A stretch of DNA of 64,000 bases from Valencia hispanica. Taxonomy: Eukaryota; Chordata; Actinopteri; Cyprinodontiformes; Valenciidae. The notes under the pieces were generated by a model that had not been told where the DNA came from, did no database searches, and saw nothing but the letters and a program-made list of their open reading frames with translations. Where the stretch lies: the NCBI GenBank assembly GCA_963556495.2, contig OY747712.1:53459069-53523068 (forward strand). The letters run 5' to 3'. Of this stretch, positions 56,501-64,000 are shown piece after piece. Numbering within the stretch: position 1 is the stretch's first letter; every line of letters begins with the position of its first letter. The position numbers and the translations under genes are program-made.

Positions 56501-58025
56501 CGGTGAGTCGCGCTGCTCCTTGACCCCTCTCTGCGCGGGGCCCTCGATGCTGCTGCTGCTGCGGATCCACGGTGAGGGACTCAGTCTGGACTGCTGGATC
56601 TAAACATCATGGGATGCCCAAAACATGAAGGAATCAGATAGCGGTTTCAGGAACAAAGGCTTTCCGGCCGTGCGTCAGAGCGCGGCTCACCTGACTCTGC
56701 AGCGTCCTGATGCGCATGTTCTGTTTGTCGAGTTTCTCCTGCTGGAGCCTGATGCGCTCCACCAGATCATCAAGGCGTCTGTTCTGAGACTCCAGCATGA
56801 GCTGAGGAAAGAAGCGGCATAAATAAAACACTTTTGGATAGTTTTGAATATTTAGTTTCACATAAAGTCTGTGCATGAAATGAGCCCTATCAACCGGCTG
56901 TTGTTATGTAGCTACTTCACAATGCAGGATCCTCCTTTCATGCGCACAAAAGAATCCAACTTTGATGAGCCACCTTCTGCTGGGTCCACCATTTGACCAT
57001 TCAGGTCCTACAGTGTCAGAGTTAGGAACCCTCAAACTCCAGTCCTCGAGGGCTGGTGTCCTGCAACTTTTAGACACGTCTCAGTTTCAACGCACCAGTA
57101 TCAAATAATTAGGGCATCGGCAGGACCCCATAGAACCTAACTGCCTGCTAAGGAGGCAAATTAACAATTTGATTCAGATGTGTTGGAGCAGGAACACATC
57201 TAAGGGTTGCAGGACATCTGGAGTTATAGACCCCGGCTTTCCATCCTCTATCATCTGATGTTGCAGGTCCCTTTGTCTCTCTGCACGTACTGCACGCTCC
57301 CTTTCATTCCTGCAAGCTGTTCACCACCCATTGCTCCCTCAGGACATTTTCATTCAGTGCACACTATGCACAGTTTGTATTTTGCAGAGCTTCATGTAAA
57401 TATCTTCAAGCTTAAAGCTTTGGACACAGAGGAAAGCCTCAAAGCAGTCAACCTCCCATGTATCTGTTTCTTCAACAAATGATCTATAATCCTCAGATGG
57501 TTTCATGCTTACCTGGATGTTGCGTGCATCACTGTTGTTCCTAGCACCGGTGTTTGTGTGTCCCTGCAGCATGCTGTCCACCCTCTCTTCCAGCCGACTC
57601 ATTCTCTCACTCATGGTCCTCCTCTCCTGCTGCATCTCCTCCACCTTCTCCCTCAGCTCGGCCGTGACGTTGAGCAGCTGCCCCTCTCTGTCCTCCATCT
57701 CCCTGGCTCGAGCCTTTAAGGTCTCCCCCTCTGCCTGCTGCCTCTGGCTCTCCCTCCCCAGTTCAGCCATGGTGCGGTTGAAGGATTTCAACTTGGTGAA
57801 AATGTCCCTCATCTGGCCTTTGGTTTTGTCTACGTGCTCCTTCAGGTTTTGTCCCAGCTGCAGCAGACCGTGGGCCAGTATGTTAACGTCATCCCGTGCT
57901 GCATACTGGACACGCTTCTCCTTGGCCGCACCACCGGTTGGTGAGCTCCCTTTCCTATCAAAGGGGAAAGCTGAGGCCATGAGCACCACCAGGCAAAGTG
58001 TTAGGGCTGCAAGCGTGGTCTTCAT
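47564..58025 (-). CDS. angptl4: Angiopoietin-like 4, seven coding exons
   Basis: Secreted inhibitor of lipoprotein lipase. Exons in transcript order: 58025-57513, 56801-56691, 56599-56497, 48632-48519, 48429-48334, 48113-47829, 47745-47564. All borders are GT-AG and phases agree, giving 467 codons plus TAA. Residues 1-19 are a signal peptide ([19 protein letters not shown]). The lipase-inhibitory segment is [20 protein letters not shown] (45-64), followed by a coiled coil to about 225 with NRT and NVT glycosylation sites. The fibrinogen-like domain runs from DCHELF (about 247) and includes [36 protein letters not shown] and [14 protein letters not shown]. The C-terminal half matches ANGPTL4 rather than ANGPTL3. 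The linker (exon 3) lacks the RRKR cleavage site of the human protein. ATG 58025 has a purine at -3; an upstream in-frame TTG is not a start. Intron 3 (48633-56496) is full of transposons. Confidence 0.93.
49859..49897. repeat. Perfect 17-bp hairpin in angptl4 intron 3
   Basis: GGAACCCCTCTCAGCTC, a five-base loop TATGA, and the exact reverse complement. The flank CCATAGAACCTAACTG also occurs in the MITE at 57033-57225, so it may derive from a related repeat. Confidence 0.85.
51450..51613 (-). mobile_element. tRNA-derived SINE
   Basis: On the minus strand it starts GGCGACAATGGCTCAGGTGC (polymerase III A-box-like) and has GGCTCAAACCC about 35 bases on (B-box-like). A GGGCAAGACACTTCACCC-type tail follows, and then a T/GT-rich end. 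Family resemblance to the SINE at 59157-59406 is clear in the head. Confidence 0.65.
52864..53067. repeat. Long hairpin with arms of about 90 bp
   Basis: The arms 52864-52953 and 52974-53067 are near-perfect inverted copies with a 20-nt loop (CTCAGTAGTAACAACAACAA region). They share CTTCCTGAACTAAGTACAGC, TTTTATTTCCTGTCT and GATTAATCCAGGTGTGTCTG. A few small indels (TGTATTGG against ATGATG) distinguish the arms. It may be a foldback MITE. Confidence 0.85.
53098..55545 (-). mobile_element. L2-A copy 3, 5'-truncated, in angptl4 intron 3
   Basis: On the minus strand it begins in the endonuclease-RT linker near 55545 and ends with the TATATAAATAAACTG box and (AATTG)n tail at 53098-53125. The 3' UTR at 53126-53812 is colinear with 42289-42970 of copy 2. 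It has the same orientation as angptl4, so its polyadenylation-like sequences lie in the sense strand of the intron. Confidence 0.9.
53813..55545 (-). pseudogene. L2-A reverse transcriptase, nearly intact
   Basis: The frame carries all RT blocks of copy 2: [41 protein letters not shown] and [12 protein letters not shown]. Two changes break it. A TAA at 55350-55352 replaces a Leu codon (ELSE-stop-SKILASS). A two-base deletion near 53867 changes the last 15 or so residues. Elsewhere it differs from copy 2 at only a few percent of residues, so both derive from a recently active source. Confidence 0.88.
57033..57225. mobile_element. MITE with CTGGAG..TCCTGCAAC ends, angptl4 intron 1
   Basis: Contains the pair GGTGTCCTGCAACTTTTAGA and, inverted near the other edge, ATCTAAGGGTTGCAGGACAT. 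Internal GATTCAGATGTGTTGGAGCA and ATAATTAGG match a foldback repeat I know as very common in teleosts. It is degenerate at the outer ends. Confidence 0.6.
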
Positions 58026-58093
58026 TGCTACTAAACTTCTTCTCAAACGGTGTCCTGCCAATTCTTGTGGAGTTGAATCGGAGAGCTGAGGCT

Positions 58094-58172
58094 CCTGGAT
58101 GAACAGTCACAGCTCTACTATTTTATAGTTTCACAGCTCTCCAGTGTAAGCTGTGCAGCTGCCTGCCATTGG
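58094..58172 (-). promoter_or_regulatory. angptl4 core promoter (TATA and CCAAT boxes)
   Basis: On the minus strand TATAAAA lies at 58127-58121 and CCAAT at 58172-58168, about 41 bp further upstream. A start near 58094 would give a 5' UTR of roughly 70 bases. Spacing is that of a standard TATA-type vertebrate promoter, fitting an inducible gene. No PPAR-type DR1 site was identified by eye in this stretch. Confidence 0.6.
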
Positions 58173-59156
58173 CCAGCAGAGCAGAGGGAGGGGTGCAGCT
58201 ACTCTCAGCTTTCTGTTCCTCCTCCATCTCTGTTAACCATTCATGTCAGAGGCTGGGGAAGGAGATAATATAATAAAAGATCACTTCTGTTAGCTGATGT
58301 CAGCCGGTTGTCCTTTCTGTGAGACAGGCTGCTGAATCACAGCTGAGTTTAAAATCGGTGACATTTTTTGATAGTTGAGCTAATCCATTCATCAGCGCAG
58401 GAACACTCTGAAATGGACTGATAGTAATATCAGGAGGCAGATACTAGCTGGTATGCTAAGTGAGCCTTTCAGTGTTGTAGATGTGAATGTAGTCCCTCAA
58501 AAGGCTTTTAAAATGTAAGAAAAACTAGAAGATGACTGGACGAACCATAGAGATAAAACTTCCTTTGCAACCAAAACTGGTCGGTAACAGAATTTAGGAA
58601 TCAAAGCAGGAACCTTGATCTGTTGAGCACAAGAACATCTAATCTAATCAACCTATTTTCTACCATCTTATCTTTAAACTGCCTTAGGGTATTTATTTCA
58701 AATAATCCTAACAACATGGTGGTAGCACTAGGATGAAAAAAACAAACATAATTAGTGTGTAAAACAGAAAAGGATCAGGATCAGAAGCTTTCAGAATTAA
58801 CCGTATCCTCAGCAACCTAACAGACTGCTAAATTAAATACACGAGCCAGTTGTTTGTAAAAACAAATCAAGAAATGAATTAAACTTAATTCTCTCATACT
58901 ATTTAAACATCTTGTTTTCTGACTAAACATCCTCAAGGCCAAAACAGCACAGAAAAAGTCAGCTTTTTATTCTGTTAACTGGAGATGTAAGGAGAAAAGA
59001 GCTGACAATCAGCCCTGACCGTTCTGATTGGGGAATGCCCCATACCAGTTCTCTAACACGGGATAACAGGTGACATTCTTCAGTGTGGATGCTGTAAGTG
59101 AGTGAAAAGCGCTCAATGTTGGACATTTTTTAGCATCAATTAACTGTTAAAAAAGA
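58173..59156. other. Upstream flank of angptl4
   Basis: No gene or repeat end recognised in this stretch. Distal regulatory sites may lie here but none is supported. Confidence 0.4.
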
Positions 59157-59406
59157 AAATGGGCTGGACTTATCTAGTGCTTTATTCATTATGACCCCTT
59201 AAAGTGCTTTACACTGGAGCCACATTCACTCATTTCCACTCACAAACACACACACATTCATACATCGACACAGAGCTCGGTAGGCAACTCGGGGTTAAGT
59301 GCCTTGCCCAGGGGCACATTGACATATGGCAGGTGGAAGCAGGATTGGAACCTATGACCCTCCAAGTGCAGGACAACTACTCTACCTACTGAGCCACAGT
59401 TGTCCC
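59157..59406 (-). mobile_element. tRNA-derived SINE with LINE-like tail
   Basis: On the minus strand: GGGACAACTGTGGCTCAGTAGG (A box TGGCTCAGTAGG), GTCATAGGTTCCAATCCTG (B box GGTTCCAATCC), then CCCCTGGGCAAGGCACTTAA and AAAGCACTTTAAGGGG. The 3' part ends AGCACTAGATAAGTCC, like LINE-2-derived SINE tails. About 250 bp, apparently full length. Confidence 0.75.
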
Positions 59407-59430
59407 ATTGCAAAAAGAAGAGAAGAGTTT

Positions 59431-60013
59431 AAAGGGGGGTATTATGCTTCTTCCAGGCACATATTACCCTTCTAAAGCACACCCCAATAAAATTATCACT
59501 TAAGTCTTTTAAAAGTCTGTCATATATCCAAATCCACCTTAAAGAAATGTACTTCCGTATTGGACGCCTTGATTTTTGCCTGTGCCTCTCTAAGACCCTC
59601 CTACTCTTTCTGACACTCCCCCTTCAGTTCGTCACATACCGTTCATCATCGCAGCAAGCACGAAGTCAGAAAATAAATCCCACAAAAGAAGCGCAGCTGC
59701 AGCTGGTGTGCTATAATTACTGCACCTGGGACTCAGCCGGAGTTGTGTGAGGTGGGGAGGGGTGGGGGAGCTCTGCAGGGGTGAGGCACTCGGCTGAGTA
59801 CATAAGGTTGGAGGAGGAGATGGGTGGAAAAGGCGGGGATAGGTGGGAGCAGGCGTTTCAGCAACCCAGAGAACTACCAGCAGAGACTCAAAGATTACTC
59901 TAACATGAGTGAATGAGTCAGAGCAACACTTCAGACATGTTTTTAATGAGGGAAAGACAGGTTCTCAGGATATTAAGCTTCAGAAAGTCAATTTTGCATA
60001 ATACCCCTGCTTT
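59431..60013. mobile_element. MITE with GGGGTATTATGC ends in TTTAAA
   Basis: The ends AAAGGGGGGTATTATGC and, inverted, AAAGCAGGGGTATTATGC lie in TTTAAA contexts (59428-59433, 60011-60016), so a TTAA or TTTAAA target is likely. No transposase frame. Confidence 0.65.
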
Positions 60014-60177
60014 AAAGCAAGTTGAAGGAGCAAGAGACTGTGAGCACGACTTTCAGGAGATAATAGGAAGGCTCAATGAATCATGTTATGTTTTAGGTTA
60101 TGTTTTCGCCACGGTGTGTTTGTTTGTTTGCTTGTTAGTTTGTCTTTAAGCAACATAACTCAAAGTTATAGACTAGA

Positions 60178-60315
60178 TACAATCTGCTGGGATTCCTTAA
60201 ATAGAAAACTAGCTGAAATTTGTAATGAAGTGACTTTTCTTGTAAAATGCCATGAACGCGATGAAACATCTGTTGTGAATCGGCGCTATATAAATAAACT
60301 GAATTGAATGGAATT
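60178..60315 (+). mobile_element. L2-A 3' end fragment
   Basis: From CAATCTGCTGGGATTCCTTA to GCGCTATATAAATAAACTG and a GAATTGAAT tail, colinear with 42845-42985 but more diverged. Heavily 5'-truncated. Confidence 0.8.
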
Positions 60316-61304
60316 ATAGACATATTTTGTTGACATTTTCAGGAAATGTCCACAGTGGGACCAGGAACATGTGATTTGATTTTGGGGTGATCCAGATCAC
60401 AATCTGGGGGGAGGACTGAACTGCAGATTGCATCTCCGTTCTCCCCTAGTTCTAGTTTATTCTTTTCTGCTTTCTAACTCAGAACATGCTGGGTGTCAGC
60501 GTTTAGGAATCTTACATCTTCTGAGAGTGAACACAGGGAAGGCTGTTTCTGAAACTCTAACCACTCTAAGTCTTCCAATACAAAGTGTTAAAGTCAACTT
60601 GAACTGAACTCTTTGTTTTCTTCTCTCTTCCTAAAAGAAATAATTACTTTGACTGCTGTTCTTGTATCTTATTTTATTCTGGTTCTTGAATAGATATAAA
60701 AAATCAGCTAAAATCAGTATTGAAGATTAAAGCTTTACAACAAACTGGAGATCTAAAACCAGCCATAAATTTCTCTGATCTGAAAAATAAGCATTTCTCA
60801 TACTGGAATGACCAAAATATGGAAAATCTGATTGATTTTGGCCTGGAAATCATTTGCATTCATACTGTCCAGCCTTAACGTGAGGATTTCCTTATCATCC
60901 CCCTCTGATGATGTAAGGCTTGAATGTTGTTGGGGGGAGGAGGGGGGCTATCTCCGTAAAGATCTGCTGCTGGCAGCTTAAGAAGACTGTGAGAATTAGG
61001 GGAAAGTTCACAGCAAACAGAGTACCCATACTGCAGCAAAAGGGGTTGTCTAACAGTTTCTGCCTGGTAGCCAGCAGTCCACAGTCCGTGTGATCAGACC
61101 ACAAAGAAAGAGCTGTGTTAACCCTCTCCTGTCTGGAGCCCAGACTAAGTAGGTGAAAGGTGACTGGAGCACTGTGGTCAGGGCAGACTGGGTTTCTTCA
61201 CTGGCTGCAGAAGGGCGTTATGTCCTCAAACAAAGAATTTCCTTTGATTCCAAATATTTTTCTTCAGTTAGTGAATCATTTTACAACAATTTGCACAAGA
61301 TATT
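60316..61304. other. No gene recognised
   Basis: Frames are short, and no splice-flanked coding exon or element end stands out. Confidence 0.35.
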
Positions 61305-61770
61305 ACAAACTAGAATAGCACTCGGAGAGCGCAAACCTCCGCCAGAGCCACTCACCCCCAAGTTGTTATCTAATTCTAAGTTTTGGTACTTTACCAATAA
61401 AATGTCTGTTAATGAGATGCTTGGCTGTGTTCGTGTTGCTCTGCGTTCTTCCAGCAGAGAGGGGAGATTCCAGCATGTGCGATTAATTTGCTGTTCATAT
61501 GCCCCAACCGTAGCGGGGCTCCTACGCCAGCTCAGACGTCTGTGAGCTCTCTGAGATGGGAGAGGACTCCACGATGTGGATGCATAAGCGCTTCATGTTG
61601 GATCAACCCCAAAATTTAATCAGTTGTTCCTGGTCCAATTGCGGAAATTTCCTGAAAATGTCATTGAAATCTGTCCATAAGTTTTGAGTTGGTAAGAGAC
61701 AAACAAACAGACAGACAAGACAGACAGACAGATGGGCACAAAAACATTAGGCTACCTCCTTGGAGAAGGT
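61305..61770. repeat. Interspersed repeat with GACA-type tract
   Basis: Begins AGCACTCGGAGAGCGCAAAC and ends ACCTCCTTGGAGAAGGTAAC. A GTCCATAAGTTTTGAGTT block precedes (ACAG/GACA)n at 61700-61731. I recall this arrangement as a widespread fish repeat, but the superfamily is not decided. A short frame at 61153-61545 across its edge is not a gene. Confidence 0.45.
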
Positions 61771-62047
61771 AACAAAAGTGAAGGCCTTTAATCCAAGAGC
61801 GCTACCTATGAAGACATGAGGAAAAAACATCTGGTCCTCTCAATCCAATCTAAGACCAAAAACAATCTGTGAAATGTTAAAGTGTGATTTGTTTTTAAAT
61901 AACTAACCAATAAAGCTGAAACTGTTTAGAAAAACTAAATCCACCCTTTGTGCTTCTGTTGGAGTTAACTTAGTGAAAACCACCAGGAAGTGTGTGAACC
62001 TCCAGAAACTTAGTCACCTTGCTGATTTGGAGCATTCAGATGTGTGG

Positions 62048-62290
62048 TACACTCTCAGAAAATAAAGTACAGAATTGTACCTTTAGGGGTACAATGGCTT
62101 ATCACTGGGGCAGTACCCACGGAAGTTACAGTTTTGCACCCTTCACATAGGGTACTTATTTCTACCCTTGTGGTTTGTACCTTAAAAAAGCCAATCTTGT
62201 ACCTCTGGTGGCAATTTTGTCCCCTTATTTTTAAGTACAAAAATGGACCTTTGAAAAGGGTACAAAATTGGCCTTTATAGGGTACAGTAT
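62048..62290. repeat. GTAC-rich DNA repeat
   Basis: Starts ACACTCTCAGAAAATAAAG and contains about ten GTAC tetramers as GGGTAC or GTACC in either orientation, in units separated by AT-rich or GGGG spacers. This resembles a known class of GTACC-rich non-autonomous DNA elements of fish. Right end not fixed. Confidence 0.5.
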
Positions 62291-62515
62291 TACCATTATT
62301 TATTTCCTATTTTTTTGTGTGTCAACATTATACAAAAGACAAATAAATGTTACATTAATGAGAATGTTTTGTTTTTTTCACATTTCAATTTCATTTAACT
62401 TCAAACAATGTAAAATTGTCCATGGCAGGCTAACCTTAAAACTGCATACATGAAAATAACACTTGTGACAGAAGATCTAACATTTTCACATGTTCATTTT
62501 GTACATCTTTAAATA

Positions 62516-62715
62516 CTATGTTGAAGCGTGACATAAACTATCATCCACAGAATAAGTGTAAAATACTTGGAAGTCCATTTCATCGCCTGGTTTTAGTAAA
62601 GTCCATTCTCCATCAACCTTTACACTATATGCATGAAAGTGACTATCATATGACAGAGGAACCAACATTTGACCACGAAGTAGCCATAAGGTATCGAAGT
62701 TCAAAATATACTTGA
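62516..62715 (-). pseudogene. Unidentified coding-like fragment
   Basis: The minus-strand frame encodes LLRGQMLVPLSYDSHFHAYS, then VDGEWTLLKPGDEM and a Tyr-rich end before a stop at 62516. The residue pattern looks like real protein sequence rather than chance, and I suspect a DNA-transposon accessory protein. I cannot name it. It may belong with the GTAC-rich repeat just to its left. An A-run of 22 (62722-62743) sits at its upstream edge. Confidence 0.3.
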
Positions 62716-62821
62716 TTTGCCAAAAAAAAAAAAAAAAAAAAAACAAGAATCAAAAATAAATAGAGAAGGTTTACTTGATTTGGTAGTAGTAGTGGTGGTC
62801 ATATAGTTACCTTAAGGTCCA

Positions 62822-64000
62822 ATAAGTGTCTGACCACTTCTTAATAACTTTTGAATTTACTTTAACTGACCATCTTAAATCTGAAAGAAAATTTAATTAT
62901 AGTAGAGCTTTATCAGACAATGCCAAAGTAGAAATACATCAGCAATGTCTTTACTTTAATGTCTACATGCTCCCACTAGCCCAGATTATAACCACCAATA
63001 AGATTAGTTACCATAACTTTGCTGCTTTTTTAAAATCCCCTAATCACCGAAAGCATCTTGTTGAAAGTGTGCTATATAAGCCTTGCCTTACTGTAGAAAA
63101 CAACTGCTGCTGCCTATCAGGCTGGGGAAGGTTAGAAATTCCTTTCTAAGTGATTTGGACTACAACTTTCTAGCATTGAAAAGGGATATGTGAACAAACC
63201 ACAGGACTTTGGTCACATATTCACTTTTGAATTTACTCTAACTGCCCATCTTAAATCTGAAAGAAAATTTCATTATAGTAGAGCTTTATCAGACAATGCT
63301 GTAACAATTTTTTAAGAATCTGTTCCATTCTTACTTTCCTCAGTGTCTCAGAGTAACACAGTGGATGGCAGCAATTCAATCTGTAACCCTTTAGGAATTG
63401 ATGATCTGGTTCACAGCGTTACAACCTCATTGCGTTTGACATTAGATAGTGTACCCCCCTTAAAAAAGAAAGTGGCTAGCAATAGGAGGCTGACTCCTTG
63501 GTTTAACGCAGAAGTGCGTACTTTAAAGCAGAATACTAGGATGTTGGCGAGAAAATGGCGCTCTACACACCTAGAGGATTCCTATTTAACCTGGAATAGC
63601 AGTTTACTGCTGTATAAAAAAGACTTCGACAAGCTAGAACAGCATATTTTTCATCATTAATAGAGGCGAATAAAAACAATCCTAGGTTTCTTTTTAGTAC
63701 AGTTGCCAAACTTATACAGAGTCATAGCTCTGTTGAGCCAACTATTCCCCCAGCTCTTAGCAGTTATGATTTTATGGGATTCTTCATAAATAAAATTAAT
63801 TCTATTAAAAATACAATCATTGGCATCCTCCCAAACATGATTACTTCTTCCTCAGTAAATGAGGCAGCATCAGAAAGAACTGTAGAACCTCATTTGTGCT
63901 TAGGCTGTTTTGATTGAGTTGAGCTTTCGGAATTGTCAAAAATATTAGCCTATCCTAAACCTTCAACTTGTATGTTGGACCCAATCCCAACCAAATAATT
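62822..64000 (+). mobile_element. L2-A copy 4 with inserted LINE-B fragment, runs off window
   Basis: L2-A endonuclease end (SDHFLITFEFTLTDHLKSER) occurs at 62832-62925 and again at 63227-63310. Between them lies about 300 bp that includes a LINE-B RT piece (FNVYMLPLAQIITTNKISYH) and its AGTGTGCTATATAAGCCTTGCC 3' end. The frame then continues through TPWFNAEVRTLKQNTR to the RT amino-terminus at the window edge. A T-run indel near 63310, an in-frame TGA near 63916 (VELSE region) and other changes make it inactive. Confidence 0.8.

Noticed and set aside
57354..57512. Extension of the angptl4 exon 1 frame past 57513
   Set aside because: A consensus GTAAGC donor follows NIQ, and exon 2 continues in phase; the extension is intron 1.
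58026..58061. Longer N-terminus of angptl4 from position 58061
   Set aside because: The codon there is TTG. The ATG at 58025 has a good context and starts a proper signal peptide.
61153..61545. 130-codon frame near 61.3 kb
   Set aside because: It crosses the edge of an interspersed repeat and shows no domain.

Overview
This is vertebrate genomic DNA, almost certainly from a teleost fish. The single clear host gene, an angiopoietin-like 4 (angptl4) gene on the minus strand at 47564-58025, reads as a fish orthologue with GT-AG introns. Most of the rest is transposable elements typical of teleosts: L2, CR1/Rex1, RTE and I-type LINEs, a Tc1 transposon, Harbinger, hAT-like and pogo/Tigger-like DNA elements, tRNA-derived SINEs and an endogenous retrovirus. 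No bacterial operon, CRISPR array or rRNA is visible.

Layout. 1-10480: truncated LINEs (RTE 3' end, an RT fragment with YAND in place of YADD, a Rex1 3' end), a TTAA-flanked element, and a PIF/Harbinger element broken into pieces: a MADF exon near 4.4 kb, BESS exons at 8.8-9.4 kb and an antisense transposase relic at 9.8-10.0 kb. The pieces are separated by a DNA element, an L2 copy and a pogo-like MITE. 10478-19468: an L2 element (called L2-A here) split by a Rex1 LINE (10899-12553) and by a near-complete two-ORF LINE on the minus strand (12696-16961), with a Tc1 element (17838-19468) at its 3' side. 19485-46267: a nested stack. hAT-like ends face each other at 19485 and 46267. Inside them is a 167-bp inverted repeat pair (22366-22533 and 44916-45082). 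Inside that are a decayed I-type LINE with RNase H (22540-26562) and two halves of a P-element/THAP9-like transposase relic, split by an L2-A copy (about 28080-42990). That copy is split by a second L2-like LINE on the minus strand (LINE-B, 29176-40332), which is split in turn by a gamma/epsilon-type endogenous retrovirus (30779-37221).

46268-58180: a microsatellite, the downstream flank and angptl4. Its seven coding exons (47564-47745, 47829-48113, 48334-48429, 48519-48632, 56497-56599, 56691-56801, 57513-58025; the last is exon 1) join in phase to give 467 codons plus a stop. Intron 3 is 7.9 kb and holds a SINE, two hairpins, a hAT-like element and an almost intact L2-A copy. A TATA box and a CCAAT box lie upstream. 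58180-64000: intergenic DNA with a SINE, MITEs and a fourth L2-A copy that runs off the window.

Insertion order is read from target duplications and from clean continuation of the interrupted element. No database search was possible, so family names rest on recognised motifs and remembered family features.
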